Below are positions 54,600 to 63,698 of a DNA stretch of 64,000 bases, one piece after another. This stretch comes from Pseudomonas sp. GGS8. GTDB lineage: Bacteria; Pseudomonadota; Gammaproteobacteria; Pseudomonadales; Pseudomonadaceae. The first letter of the stretch is position 1, and each line of letters starts with the position of its first letter. The stretch lies in NCBI RefSeq assembly GCF_024168645.1, contig NZ_JALJWF010000001.1, positions 2,037,001 to 2,101,000 on the forward strand, given 5' to 3'. The notes beneath the pieces were generated by a model, which did no database searches, had not been told where the DNA came from, and worked only from the letters and a program-made list of their open reading frames with translations. A program made the position numbers and the translations under genes.

Positions 54600-55742
54600 A
54601 TGCGTTGGGCGACTTATTTCGCCGTCTTGGCGTCTGTCTTGAGTGTCGGCCTGGCCCTGGGCGTCAGCATGCCGTTGGTGTCGCTGCGTCTGGAAGGCTG
54701 GGGTTACGGCTCGTTCGCGATCGGCGTGATGGCGGCGATGCCGGCCATTGGCGTACTGCTGGGGGCGAAGATCTCCAGTCATCTCGCGGCCCGTCTTGGC
54801 ACGGCCAATCTGATGCGCCTGTGCCTGTGGGCTGGGGCGGTGTCCATCGGCTTGCTGGCGATGTGGCCGAGCTACCCGATCTGGCTGGTGCTGCGGTTGA
54901 CGATCGGGGTGATCCTGACCCTCGTCTTCATCCTCGGCGAAAGCTGGATCAACCAACTGGTGGTCGAGCAATGGCGCGGCCGATTGGTGGCGCTGTATGG
55001 CAGCAGCTATGCGCTGAGTCAGTTGGCCGGGCCGCTACTTTTGGGGGCGTTGGGCACCGAGCACGATTACGGCTTCTGGGTCGGTGTCGGTTTGCTGATG
55101 ACGTCACCGTTCCTGCTGCTGGGCCGCAGCGGAGCGCCCACCAGTGAAGCCTGCGGCGTGACCCTCAGCGACTTGCTGAACTTCTGCCGCAGCCTGCCGG
55201 CAATTGCCTGGGCGGTGTCGTTGTTTGCTGCATTCGAAGCGATGATTCTGACCTTGTTGCCGGTCTACTGCCTGCGTCAGGGCTTTACCACGGAAATCGC
55301 CCTGGCGATGGTCAGTACGGTGGTGGTGGGTGATGCCTTGTTGCAATTGCCGATTGGCGCGCTGGCGGATCGCTTGTCGCGGCGTACATTGTTCACCGGT
55401 TGCGCAATGCTTTTGCTGCTGTCGAGTCTGGCGATTCCGTTGTTGATCAATACGCTGTTGATCTGGCCGTTATGGGTGTTGTTTGGTGCCAGTGCCGGTG
55501 GTTTGTTCACCTTGTCGCTGATCTTGATAGGCGAGCGTTATCGCGACGATGCGCTGGTGCGGGCCAATGCCCATATCGCGCAGTTGTGGGGCATCGGTTG
55601 TCTGATCGGGCCGTTGGCAGCCGGCGCCGGCAGCCAGTGGATCAGCGGGCATGCCTTGCCGTTGCTGATGGCGGCGGGCGCGTTGGGGTTGGTGATTCTG
55701 GTGTCGAGGCAAGGGGCGTTTGGCACGGTGCAGCCGGCATAG
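54600..55742 (+). CDS. MFS transporter (380 aa)
   Basis: From ATG 54600 (MRWATYFAVLASVLSVGLAL) about eleven to twelve hydrophobic helices, with the MFS-type loop signature GALADRLSRRT (after helix 6-7 region) and IGERYRDDALVRANAHIAQL. CAGGAG precedes the start. Substrate unknown; it sits with amine catabolism genes. The frame open upstream to 54363 is in the repeat and is not coding. Confidence 0.85.
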   Translation: MRWATYFAVLASVLSVGLALGVSMPLVSLRLEGWGYGSFAIGVMAAMPAIGVLLGAKISSHLAARLGTANLMRLCLWAGAVSIGLLAMWPSYPIWLVLRLTIGVILTLVFILGESWINQLVVEQWRGRLVALYGSSYALSQLAGPLLLGALGTEHDYGFWVGVGLLMTSPFLLLGRSGAPTSEACGVTLSDLLNFCRSLPAIAWAVSLFAAFEAMILTLLPVYCLRQGFTTEIALAMVSTVVVGDALLQLPIGALADRLSRRTLFTGCAMLLLLSSLAIPLLINTLLIWPLWVLFGASAGGLFTLSLILIGERYRDDALVRANAHIAQLWGIGCLIGPLAAGAGSQWISGHALPLLMAAGALGLVILVSRQGAFGTVQPA

Positions 55743-55758
55743 CTCCGGGCAATTCAAG

Positions 55759-57339
55759 CTACAGCATCCGCTCCAGGCCGACCATGCTGCTGAGCCATGA
55801 ACTGAAATGCCGCCACCAACTTCCCGGTTCTTTGGTCAGTGTGTGCGGCTTGCCGTCATCTTCAGTGACCCAGACCATCTGACCCTTTTCCAGCCGGGTC
55901 TGGTAGCTGAGGGGTGGCGCCATACCCTCCAGCGCCAGTTCGCGCACCCGTCCGGCGAGCTGCGGGTTGTCCACCAGCACCCCGACTTCGGTGTTCCACA
56001 GTGCTGAGCGCGAGTCGAAATTGAACGAGCCGATGAAGGCTTTCTGCTGGTCGAAAATCATCGCCTTGCTGTGCAGGCTGGAGTCGGAACTGTGAGAGGG
56101 CCCGCTCCCGCTGTGGAACAGGTGCGGTCCGCTGCCGCTGCCGCCTGTGTCACCGGGCTGGCGGCGCAATTCGAACAATTGCACACCGTGCTCCAGCAAG
56201 GCTTTTCGATAGGGCGCGTAACCACCATGCACAGCGGGTACATCAGTGGCTTCCAGTGAATTGGTCAGCAAGCGGATCGACACGCCGGCATCGGCGCGAC
56301 TGGTCAAGTACACCAGCCCCGGTTGGCCGGGCACGATGTAGGCCGAAACCATGATCAGCTCCTTGGTGACCCCATTGAGTTCGGGGGCCAACTGGGTGGT
56401 CAACAGCAAGTGCGGGGCCGGCTCGCCGTTGGCCAGCACCTTGCTTGGTGCGTCCCACAGCGCCTGGTTCCAGGCCCAGATCAGCTCCTGGCGCCAGATA
56501 TCCAGGCGCGGATGAGTGGTATAGGTCATCAACTGTTGGTAGAGCGCGTGATTCTGTTTGCGCGTTTCCTCCAGGGATTCGTCCAGTCGAGTCCGGGTAT
56601 TTTCCAAGTCCTTGGGTGTCGGCCTGATCGAGAGAAACTGCTCGATCGGCTTGCTCAGAGCACTGTTCCAATACTCGTCGAAGCTATGCCCCAGCTGCTC
56701 GGCAACCGGGCCGACGCTGAGCATGTCGATGTCGGTGAAATTACGGTTGGGCTCGGCATCGAAGTACTCGTCCCCCAGGTTGCGCCCGCCAACGATTGCC
56801 ACGCTGTTGTCCGCCACCCACAGTTTGTTGTGCATGCGGCGATGTTGCTGCGACAGGTTGAACAGCCGGCCCATGGTACGCGTCACGACGGTGCTGCGGC
56901 CCAGGTGCAGAGGGTTGAACACGCGGATCTGAATTTTCGGATGGACAGCGAGGGTTGCGATGACTTGGTCCAGGCCATCGCTGGTGGTGTCGTCGAGCAG
57001 AATCCGCACCCGCACGCCGCGGTCGGCGGCCTTGAGCAGCTCGCTTATCAGAATCCGTGCGCTGATGCCGTCATGGACGATGTAGTACTGCAAGTCGAGG
57101 CTGCTTTGGGCGTGGCGAATCAGCTCGGCGCGTGCGCTGAACGCCTCCGTGCTATCGGACAGCAAGCGAAAGCCCGATTGGCCTTTATGTGGGGCGGCCT
57201 GGGTCTGGATCGAGCGGCCGAACGCCGAGTCTTCCGCAGGCAGGGCCTGACTCGGTTCGCGAGGGACGGGGAGCGTCGCGCAGCCACCCAGGAACGAGGC
57301 GAGTAACAGCAGAGCAAGCAGGGGCTGTCTGAGTCTCAC
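55759..57339 (-). CDS. Phospholipase D family lipoprotein, ClsC/YmdC-like (526 aa)
   Basis: Lipobox LGGC with Cys20. Two HKD motifs: H170-x-K172-x4-D177 in HNKLWVADNSVAIVGG and H423-x-K425-x4-D430 in HSKAMIFDQQKAFIGS. Two HKD sites form one phosphatidyl-transfer site, so this is a cardiolipin synthase/phospholipase-type enzyme. The lipoprotein signal places it in the periplasm or outer membrane. Convergent with the MFS gene, 16-base gap. Confidence 0.9.
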   Translation of the reverse strand: MRLRQPLLALLLLASFLGGCATLPVPREPSQALPAEDSAFGRSIQTQAAPHKGQSGFRLLSDSTEAFSARAELIRHAQSSLDLQYYIVHDGISARILISELLKAADRGVRVRILLDDTTSDGLDQVIATLAVHPKIQIRVFNPLHLGRSTVVTRTMGRLFNLSQQHRRMHNKLWVADNSVAIVGGRNLGDEYFDAEPNRNFTDIDMLSVGPVAEQLGHSFDEYWNSALSKPIEQFLSIRPTPKDLENTRTRLDESLEETRKQNHALYQQLMTYTTHPRLDIWRQELIWAWNQALWDAPSKVLANGEPAPHLLLTTQLAPELNGVTKELIMVSAYIVPGQPGLVYLTSRADAGVSIRLLTNSLEATDVPAVHGGYAPYRKALLEHGVQLFELRRQPGDTGGSGSGPHLFHSGSGPSHSSDSSLHSKAMIFDQQKAFIGSFNFDSRSALWNTEVGVLVDNPQLAGRVRELALEGMAPPLSYQTRLEKGQMVWVTEDDGKPHTLTKEPGSWWRHFSSWLSSMVGLERML

Positions 57340-57397
57340 GGGGAATGTTCCGGTGGCGGCCGTTGTTAGTATATGGACGCCGTATCCCGAAGAAAGG

Positions 57398-58819
57398 TCA
57401 GTCGGTTTGTGCCAGCAGTTTTATTGCTGTCGCCCCCACCTTGCGCACAGCTTCTTCAATCTGCGGGGTCGTTTTGGCAGCGTAGTTCATCCGCAGGCAG
57501 TTGCGGTATTTGCCCGAGGCGGAAAAGATACTGCCGACGGCAATCTGCACGCCTTGATCATGTAGAGCACGATTGAGTTTCAGGGTGTCGAAGCCCTCCG
57601 GCAGTTCCACCCACAGCATGAAGCTGCCTTGCGGACGGCTGGCGCGGGTACCGGCGGGGAAATAGCGGGTGACCCAATCGATCATCGCGTCGCGATTGCG
57701 CTGGTATTGCATACGCATCCGCCGCAAATGTGGTTCGAAGTGTCCGGCCTCGAGAAATTCGGCGATCGCAATCTGTGGTTGCGGCGCGGTGGAGCCGGTG
57801 CTGATGTACTTCATGTGCAGCACTCGTTCCAGATAACGGCCCGGGGCGACCCAGCCAATGCGCAGGCCCGGTGCCAGGGTCTTGGAAAAGGAGCTGCAGA
57901 GCAGGACACGGCCGTCTTCGTCGAAGGATTTGATCGTACGCGGGCGCGGGTAGGTGTAGGCCAGTTCGCCATACACATCGTCCTCGATAATCGCCACATC
58001 GAAACGCTGCGCGAGGCTCAACAGCGCACGCTTGCGCGACTCCGGCATGATGTAGCCCAGCGGGTTGTTGCAGTTGGGGGTCAACTGTATGGCCTTGATC
58101 GGCCATTGTTCCAATGCCAGCTCCAAGGCATCGAGGCTGATACCGGTGAGCGGGTCGGTAGGGATTTCCAGCGCTTTCATGCCCAGGCCCTTGAGGGTCT
58201 GCATGGCGCCATGAAAGCTTGGCGAATCCACCGCGACGATGTCACCCGGCCCGCAGATGGCGCGGATACTGGTCGACAGTGCTTCGTGGCAACCGGTAGT
58301 GACCACCAGATCGTTGGCGCTCAACTGGCAGCCGGAGTCGAGCATCAGGCGGGCGATTTGCTCACGCAGTTCGAGGGTGCCGCAGATGTTGTCGTAATAC
58401 AGGCCTCGCATGTCCTGCTGGCGGCTGATTCGTGCCAGGTTGCGCAGCAGCGGTTTCATGGTCGGCGAGGTGATGTCCGGCATGCCGCGGCCCAGCTGCA
58501 CGACATCCTTGCGCGGCACGGCGCGGATCAGTTCCAGCACCTGATCCCACTGCGAAATATCCACCGGGCGTTGGGCGGGGCGGCCAATCACCGGCAGTTC
58601 CGGCAGCTCGCGGCTCACCGGTACGAAATAGCCGGATTTGGGTTTGGGCATCGCCAGACCTACGTCTTCCAGTACGCGATAGGCCTGCTGCACCGTGCTC
58701 AGGCTGACCCCGTGCTCGACACTCAGCGCCCGCACCGAGGGCAGCCGGTCACCGGGGCGATAGAAGCCCTGTTCGATACGTGTGCCGAGCAGCTCGGCGA
58801 GGTTGACGTAAAGGGTCAT
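57398..58819 (-). CDS. MocR/PdxR-type regulator: GntR winged helix plus aminotransferase domain (473 aa)
   Basis: Residues 1-70 are a GntR winged helix (GFYRPGDRLPSVRALSVEHG). Residues about 95-470 are a class I aminotransferase fold, with Lys313 in SSFSKTLAPGLRIGW as the PLP lysine and AIIEDDVYGELAY near 277. Such proteins sense PLP or an amino-compound and control neighbouring catabolic genes. Divergent from the DUF1127 gene. Target is unknown. Confidence 0.9.
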   Translation of the reverse strand: MTLYVNLAELLGTRIEQGFYRPGDRLPSVRALSVEHGVSLSTVQQAYRVLEDVGLAMPKPKSGYFVPVSRELPELPVIGRPAQRPVDISQWDQVLELIRAVPRKDVVQLGRGMPDITSPTMKPLLRNLARISRQQDMRGLYYDNICGTLELREQIARLMLDSGCQLSANDLVVTTGCHEALSTSIRAICGPGDIVAVDSPSFHGAMQTLKGLGMKALEIPTDPLTGISLDALELALEQWPIKAIQLTPNCNNPLGYIMPESRKRALLSLAQRFDVAIIEDDVYGELAYTYPRPRTIKSFDEDGRVLLCSSFSKTLAPGLRIGWVAPGRYLERVLHMKYISTGSTAPQPQIAIAEFLEAGHFEPHLRRMRMQYQRNRDAMIDWVTRYFPAGTRASRPQGSFMLWVELPEGFDTLKLNRALHDQGVQIAVGSIFSASGKYRNCLRMNYAAKTTPQIEEAVRKVGATAIKLLAQTD

Positions 58820-58998
58820 GGTGCAGTCTCGATGTGGGTGATTCGGTTAACCAATACAGATGGGGCAAAAATAAGTGATTCAGAGGCCGAAACAGAAAAA
58901 CTGTATGGAATTAATACTGCTCAGTTGAATCTGTAATGCTTTTTGCCGTCCACGCATCATGAAAGCTCTGGCTACCCAAGTAAACAGGAGCGACGAAA

Positions 58999-59244
58999 AT
59001 GAACGGCTTGAGCGATGTGCGGCTGACGTTACACAGTCAGGAACTGGCGGCAGGGCAAAAGAACGGCGCGCGCGAGGCAGTCATGCGCAACGCACCGTCC
59101 TGCCTGGGACGCTGGGGTCTGTTCTGGCATCGTCTGCACACGCGTAAAGCGTTGCTGGAACTGACGCCGGAGCAACTCAAGGATGTCGGGTTGAGTCGGG
59201 AGCAGGCGCGGGAGGAGGGGCTCAAACCGTTCTGGCGGATCTGA
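58999..59244 (+). CDS. DUF1127 small basic protein (81 aa)
   Basis: The C-terminal part (LGRWGLFWHRLHTRKALLELTPEQLKDVGLSREQA) contains the DUF1127 helix (RKALLELTPEQLKDVGLSR). DUF1127 proteins can bind RNA or metabolites and affect phosphate or carbon metabolism in other bacteria. AGGAG precedes ATG 58999. Divergent from the MocR regulator gene, so it may be its target. Confidence 0.9.
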   Translation: MNGLSDVRLTLHSQELAAGQKNGAREAVMRNAPSCLGRWGLFWHRLHTRKALLELTPEQLKDVGLSREQAREEGLKPFWRI

Positions 59245-59254
59245 GTTCTGTGGC

Positions 59255-59376
59255 GTTCTTGCGGGCCTCATCGCGGGCAAGCCTCGCTCCCACAGGGATT
59301 AGCGGTGAACACAATTCTTGTGAACATCAGCGACCATTGTGGGAGCGGGCTTGCCCGCGATGAGGCCCGCAAGAAC
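59255..59376. repeat. Long inverted repeat containing REP cores
   Basis: Nearly perfect arms of about 28 bases (GTTCTTGCGGGCCTCATCGC on the left, with its inverse on the right) around a central REP-type pair, in the gap between convergent genes. It is larger and more perfect than the other REP pairs here. Confidence 0.75.
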
Positions 59377-59388
59377 TCAGCAAACCGA

Positions 59389-60702
59389 TCAGATCAACTC
59401 TTTAAGACGATGCCACAACATCCCCAACGCCAACAACGGCGAACGCCAATGTTTGCCGCCCGGAAAGGTAATGTGCGGCACTTGGGCAAACAGATCGAAC
59501 CCGCCGCTGTGCTGCCCGTCGATGGCCTCAGCCAATAATTTTCCCGCCAGGTGTGTGGCGTTTACGCCATGACCGGAATAGGCCTGGGCGTAATACACAT
59601 TCGGCTGGTCCTTCAGTCGACCGATCTGTGGCAGGCGATTGGCGCCGATGCCGATCATGCCGCCCCATTGATAGTCGATCTTCACCCCGGCCAATTGCGG
59701 GAACACCGCCAGCATCTTCGGACGCATGTACGCGGCGATGTCCTTCGGGTCACGTCCTGAATAATGGCAGGCGCCGCCGAACAGCAAGCGTCGGTCTGCC
59801 GAGAGACGGTAATAATCCAGCGCTACCCGTTGATCGCAGACGGCCATGTTCTGCGGCAGCAGCGCGTGAGCCTGCTCTTCGCTCAGTTGTTCGGTGGCGA
59901 TGATGTAACTGCCGGCGGGCAGCACTTTGCCGCCAAGTTGCGGGTTGAGATCGTTGAGGTAGGCGTTGCAGCCCAGCACCAGAGTCTTGGCGCGGACCGA
60001 GCCCTGGGCGGTGTGGACCTTGATCTCGGCGCCGTAGTCGATGCGGGTCACCGCCGACTGTTCGAACAGCTTGGCGCCCAATTGCCGGGCGGCGGCCGCT
60101 TCGCCCAGTGCCAGGTTCAGTGGGTGCAGATGTCCGGAGCCCATGTCGATCAAGCCGCCAACGTAGCGATCGGAGCCCACCACACTGTGCATTTCGTTGG
60201 CTTGCAGCAGACGGGTTTCGTAACGATAGCCGAGGCTGCGCAATTCATCGGCGTCTTCGGCGAAGCCTTCCAGATCGTGGGCTTTGTTGGCGAGGTCACA
60301 GTAACCCCAGGTCAGATCGCAAGGGATCTGAAAACGCTCGATCCGCTGCCGGACGATTTCCACCGCTTCCAGCCCCATCAGTTTTATCTGACGCACACCG
60401 TCTGCACCGATCACGTGGGTGAACTGATCGAGGCCATGGCCGACACCGCGAATCAATTGCCCGCCATTGCGTCCGCTGGCGCCCCAGCCGATCTTGTGCG
60501 CTTCCAGCAGCACCACGCTGAGACCACGTTCGGCCAGTTCGAGCGCCGTGTTCAGCCCGGAGAACCCACCGCCCACCACGCACACGTCAGCAACCAGCTC
60601 GCCGGTGAGCAACGGAAGGTCGGGTTGCGGCAGGCTGCTGGCGGCGTAATAAGAGGCGACGTGCCGGTGGTTAGGGGCAGGTTGCTGAACGGGGGCGTTC
60701 AT
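59389..60702 (-). CDS. FAD-dependent amine or gamma-glutamyl-amine oxidase, PuuB/PauB-like (437 aa)
   Basis: The FAD dinucleotide motif lies at VCVVGGGFSGLNTALELAER (GGGFSG), then GWGASGRNGGQ, and the C-terminal AYSGHGVNATHLAGKLLAEA. This is the DAO-type oxidoreductase fold of gamma-glutamylputrescine oxidase. In P. aeruginosa a paralogue (pauB4) lies in the same neighbourhood. On the minus strand AGGATGACGTCC precedes ATG 60702, which is preferred to 60711. Substrate is by homology and context only. Confidence 0.85.
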   Translation of the reverse strand: MNAPVQQPAPNHRHVASYYAASSLPQPDLPLLTGELVADVCVVGGGFSGLNTALELAERGLSVVLLEAHKIGWGASGRNGGQLIRGVGHGLDQFTHVIGADGVRQIKLMGLEAVEIVRQRIERFQIPCDLTWGYCDLANKAHDLEGFAEDADELRSLGYRYETRLLQANEMHSVVGSDRYVGGLIDMGSGHLHPLNLALGEAAAARQLGAKLFEQSAVTRIDYGAEIKVHTAQGSVRAKTLVLGCNAYLNDLNPQLGGKVLPAGSYIIATEQLSEEQAHALLPQNMAVCDQRVALDYYRLSADRRLLFGGACHYSGRDPKDIAAYMRPKMLAVFPQLAGVKIDYQWGGMIGIGANRLPQIGRLKDQPNVYYAQAYSGHGVNATHLAGKLLAEAIDGQHSGGFDLFAQVPHITFPGGKHWRSPLLALGMLWHRLKELI

Positions 60703-60849
60703 GGACGTCATCCTGATGCGTGTGTTTGAAAAAGTTGACGGAGCATAAGCCGCTGCTTCGCAGGCGGGCAACATTGGTCGGTTGGCGCTGTCTGGATCGG
60801 GGCTTTTGCGTCAGAATCCCGGTCTATTCCGCATTCGGTCACCGCTTCG

Positions 60850-61203
60850 ATGAGCTGCAACAGTCAGAAAATTCGCACGCTACGCCAGCAGATTCCCACC
60901 TTTGAATGCGTGCCCGGCTGCCATGACTGCTGTGGGCCGGTGACCACCTCGCCCGAAGAAATGTCCCGCCTGCCGCGCAAGACCAGGGCCGAGCAGGATG
61001 CAGCGATGGATGAACTCAATTGTGTCCATCTGGGCCCCAACGGCTGCACGGTGTATGACGAGCGACCGCTGATCTGCCGTCTGTTCGGTACCACTAAGAC
61101 GTTGCCATGCCCCAATGGCCGGCGGCCGGTGGAGCTGATTCATCCGCGGGTCGAGAAGCAGATTCATGAATACATGGCTTCGACGCGGCAGGTGTTGGTC
61201 TGA
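60850..61203 (+). CDS. YkgJ-family cysteine cluster protein (117 aa)
   Basis: It has the cluster FECVPGCHDCCGPVTTSPEE, then LNCVHLGPNGCTVYDERPLICRLFG, i.e. the eight-Cys pattern with CR(L)FG. Such proteins bind zinc or an Fe-S cluster; function unknown. Start at ATG 60850. It is a single gene with divergent REP pairs downstream. Confidence 0.88.
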   Translation: MSCNSQKIRTLRQQIPTFECVPGCHDCCGPVTTSPEEMSRLPRKTRAEQDAAMDELNCVHLGPNGCTVYDERPLICRLFGTTKTLPCPNGRRPVELIHPRVEKQIHEYMASTRQVLV

Positions 61204-61237
61204 CTGTTGAGTTAATCAGAGTCACCGAGTCGACACC

Positions 61238-61301
61238 ATCGCGGGCAAGCCCGCTCCCACAGGATCGGTGCAACATCTGTGGGAGCGGGCTTGCCCGCGA
61301 T
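61238..61301. repeat. Inverted pair of REP palindromes
   Basis: ATCGCGGGCAAGCCCGCTCC and TGTGGGAGCGGGCTTGCCCG close together between convergent genes. Confidence 0.8.
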
Positions 61302-61326
61302 GGGCCAGAACATGCACCACAAAGCC

Positions 61327-61815
61327 TCAATCCGGAATCGGCAGACTCAAGCTCTCTTTCACTTCTTCCATCACGATATAGCTCTTGGATTCGCGCACAT
61401 GTGGCAACTTGAGCAGGATGTCGCCCAGCAGTTTGCGGTACGAGGCCATCTCGGAGATCCGCGCTTTCACCAGGTAATCGAAGTCCCCTGACACCAAATG
61501 GCATTCCAGCACGTGGGGCAGTTTCAGTACCGCGCGTCGGAACTCTTCGAAAGTATCGCCGGATTTGTAGTCGAGGCTGATCTCGACGAACACCAACAGA
61601 CTACCCTTCAGGTGCTGCGGATTCAGCCGGGCGTTGTAGCTCATGATGATCCCTTCGCGCTCCAGCCGCCGTACCCGTTCGGTGCAGGGGGTGGTGGAGA
61701 GGCCGACCTTTTCCCCCAGTTCAGTGAAGGAAATACGCCCGTCCGCTTGCAGGATCCGCAGGATGTTGCGGTCGATCTTGTCCAGCTCACGTTTGGTCTG
61801 AGTGTTGGTCCGCAT
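61327..61815 (-). CDS. dadR: Lrp/AsnC-family regulator DadR
   Basis: 162 residues from ATG 61815 (MRTNTQTKRELDKIDRNILR). Helix-turn-helix GRISFTELGEKVGLSTTPCTERVRRLE, then the RAM/AsnC ligand domain. The P. aeruginosa counterpart (DadR) activates dadA-dadX in response to alanine. It faces dadA across about 155 bases, the usual divergent control layout. Confidence 0.93.
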   Translation of the reverse strand: MRTNTQTKRELDKIDRNILRILQADGRISFTELGEKVGLSTTPCTERVRRLEREGIIMSYNARLNPQHLKGSLLVFVEISLDYKSGDTFEEFRRAVLKLPHVLECHLVSGDFDYLVKARISEMASYRKLLGDILLKLPHVRESKSYIVMEEVKESLSLPIPD

Positions 61816-61971
61816 AGGGGATGCGCCTCCGTGAAAAGGGTTTTTGCCGAGAATTGTCGCCAAATATAAGCACTTATATAGTGAAAAGCACTGGCTAATC
61901 TTTTTTACACTGCCCACATCTTCGGTCTGCACAATAAACGTCAGCGGTAAGCCGCGATGAGGGATATGAAA
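61816..61971. promoter_or_regulatory. dadR-dadA divergent promoter region
   Basis: 156 bases between the two start codons. It is AT-rich in the middle (around 61855-61915), fitting Lrp-type binding sites, but exact operators cannot be placed by eye. GAGGG at 61959-61963 is the dadA ribosome binding site. Confidence 0.6.
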
Positions 61972-63276
61972 ATGCGCGTTCTGGTCTTGGGTAGCGGCGT
62001 CATCGGTACCGCCAGTGCCTATTATCTGGCACGAGCCGGCTTTGAAGTGACGGTCGTGGACCGCCAGCCAGCGCCGGCCATGGAAACCAGTTTCGCCAAC
62101 GCCGGGCAGGTTTCGCCGGGTTATGCCTCGCCGTGGGCCGCACCGGGTGTGCCGCTCAAAGCCATCAAGTGGCTGTTGCAGCGTCACGCGCCATTGGCGA
62201 TCAAGGCCACCGCCAACATCGACCAATACCTGTGGATGGCGCAGATGCTGCGTAACTGCACCGCCAGCCGTTACGCGGTGAACAAGGAGCGCATGGTGCG
62301 TCTGTCCGAGTACAGCCGCGACTGCCTCGACGAATTGCGCGCCGAAACCGGCATTGCCTACGAAGGCCGCAGCCTGGGCACTACCCAGCTGTTCCGCACT
62401 CAGGCACAACTCGATGGGGCCGCCAAGGACATCGCCGTGCTGAAAGAGTCCGGCGTGCCGTTTGAACTGCTCGACCGCGCCGGCATTGCCCGGGTCGAAC
62501 CAGCTCTGGCCAGCGTCACCGACATCCTCGCCGGTGCCTTGCGCCTGCCGAACGACCAGACCGGCGACTGCCAGATTTTCACCACCCGCCTGGCCGAAAT
62601 GGCTGTGAAACTGGGTGTGGAATTCCGTTTCGGCCAGGACATCCAGCGCCTCGACTTCGCCGGTGATCGCATCAACGGTGTGTGGGTCGATGGCAAACTG
62701 GAAACCGCCGACCGTTACGTGCTGGCGCTGGGCAGCTACTCGCCGCAACTGCTCAAGCCGCTGGGCATCAGGGCTCCGGTGTATCCGCTCAAGGGTTACT
62801 CGCTGACCGTGCCGATCACCAACCCGGCGATGGCCCCGACGTCGACCATTCTCGACGAGACCTACAAGGTCGCGATCACCCGTTTCGATAACCGCATCCG
62901 CGTCGGTGGCATGGCGGAAATCGCCGGTTTTGACCTGTCGCTGAACCCGCGTCGGCGCGAAACTCTGGAGATGATCGTCAACGACCTTTATCCTCAGGGC
63001 GGCAATCTGGCCGAGGCGAGTTTCTGGACCGGTCTGCGTCCGACTACCCCGGACGGCACGCCGATTGTTGGTGCCACACCGTTCAAAAACCTGTTCTTGA
63101 ACACGGGCCACGGCACACTTGGCTGGACCATGGCTTGTGGTTCCGGTCGTTTGCTGGCGGACCTGATGGCGAAGAGAACGCCACAGATCAGCGCCGAAGG
63201 CCTCGATATTTCCCGTTATGGCAACAAACTTCAGGAGTCTGCAAAACATGTCAATCCAGCGCCAGCTCACCAATGA
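61972..63276 (+). CDS. dadA: D-amino acid dehydrogenase small subunit
   Basis: 434 residues from ATG 61972 ([23 protein letters not shown]). FAD motif GSGVIG at residues 7-12, [20 protein letters not shown] near 45-65, and [17 protein letters not shown] near the C-terminus. It oxidises D-alanine and other D-amino acids to imino acids, passing electrons to the respiratory chain. GAGGG spaced eight bases before the start; ridA follows, overlapping by 29 bases. Confidence 0.97.
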   Translation: MRVLVLGSGVIGTASAYYLARAGFEVTVVDRQPAPAMETSFANAGQVSPGYASPWAAPGVPLKAIKWLLQRHAPLAIKATANIDQYLWMAQMLRNCTASRYAVNKERMVRLSEYSRDCLDELRAETGIAYEGRSLGTTQLFRTQAQLDGAAKDIAVLKESGVPFELLDRAGIARVEPALASVTDILAGALRLPNDQTGDCQIFTTRLAEMAVKLGVEFRFGQDIQRLDFAGDRINGVWVDGKLETADRYVLALGSYSPQLLKPLGIRAPVYPLKGYSLTVPITNPAMAPTSTILDETYKVAITRFDNRIRVGGMAEIAGFDLSLNPRRRETLEMIVNDLYPQGGNLAEASFWTGLRPTTPDGTPIVGATPFKNLFLNTGHGTLGWTMACGSGRLLADLMAKRTPQISAEGLDISRYGNKLQESAKHVNPAPAHQ

Positions 63277-63601
63277 GCGCATGAGCCAGATCGTTGTCCA
63301 TAACGGCACGGTGTATCTGGCAGGGCAGGTCGGCGACGACATGAACGCCGGGATTGAACAGCAAACCCGTGAAACCCTCGCCAACATCGAGCGTTTGCTG
63401 GATCTGGCCGGGACCGACAAAAACCGGTTGCTGTCGGTGACGATTTACCTGAAAGACATCGACGCACACTTCGAAGGCATGAATTCGGTGTGGGACCAGT
63501 GGTTGCCGAAAGGCGTTGCACCAGCCCGTGCCACGGTCGAGTCGAAGCTGTGCGAGCCGCAAATCCTGGTCGAGCTGTCGGTTGTCGCCGCGCTGCCATA
63601 A
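63248..63601 (+). CDS. RidA-family protein in the dad operon (117 aa)
   Basis: A RidA relative ([20 protein letters not shown], then [26 protein letters not shown]). It overlaps the dadA 3' end by 29 bases, so it is translated with it. DadA releases imino acids; RidA-type proteins speed their hydrolysis to keto acids, which explains the pairing. It is distant from the RidA at 36236. Confidence 0.9.
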   Translation: MSIQRQLTNERMSQIVVHNGTVYLAGQVGDDMNAGIEQQTRETLANIERLLDLAGTDKNRLLSVTIYLKDIDAHFEGMNSVWDQWLPKGVAPARATVESKLCEPQILVELSVVAALP

Positions 63602-63698
63602 ATCAAATCACAAAGATCCCTCTCCCGGTGCTGTTGGTGGTTCACGCTGTCAGCCAGCGCCGGTTTTTTTTCCAATGACCGACTAGAAGTCTGCCGCC

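Noticed and set aside
52725..54971. A 748-codon minus-strand frame opposite the aldehyde dehydrogenase
   Set aside because: Antisense to a full-length enzyme; composition is that of a shadow frame and it runs through a REP-like repeat.
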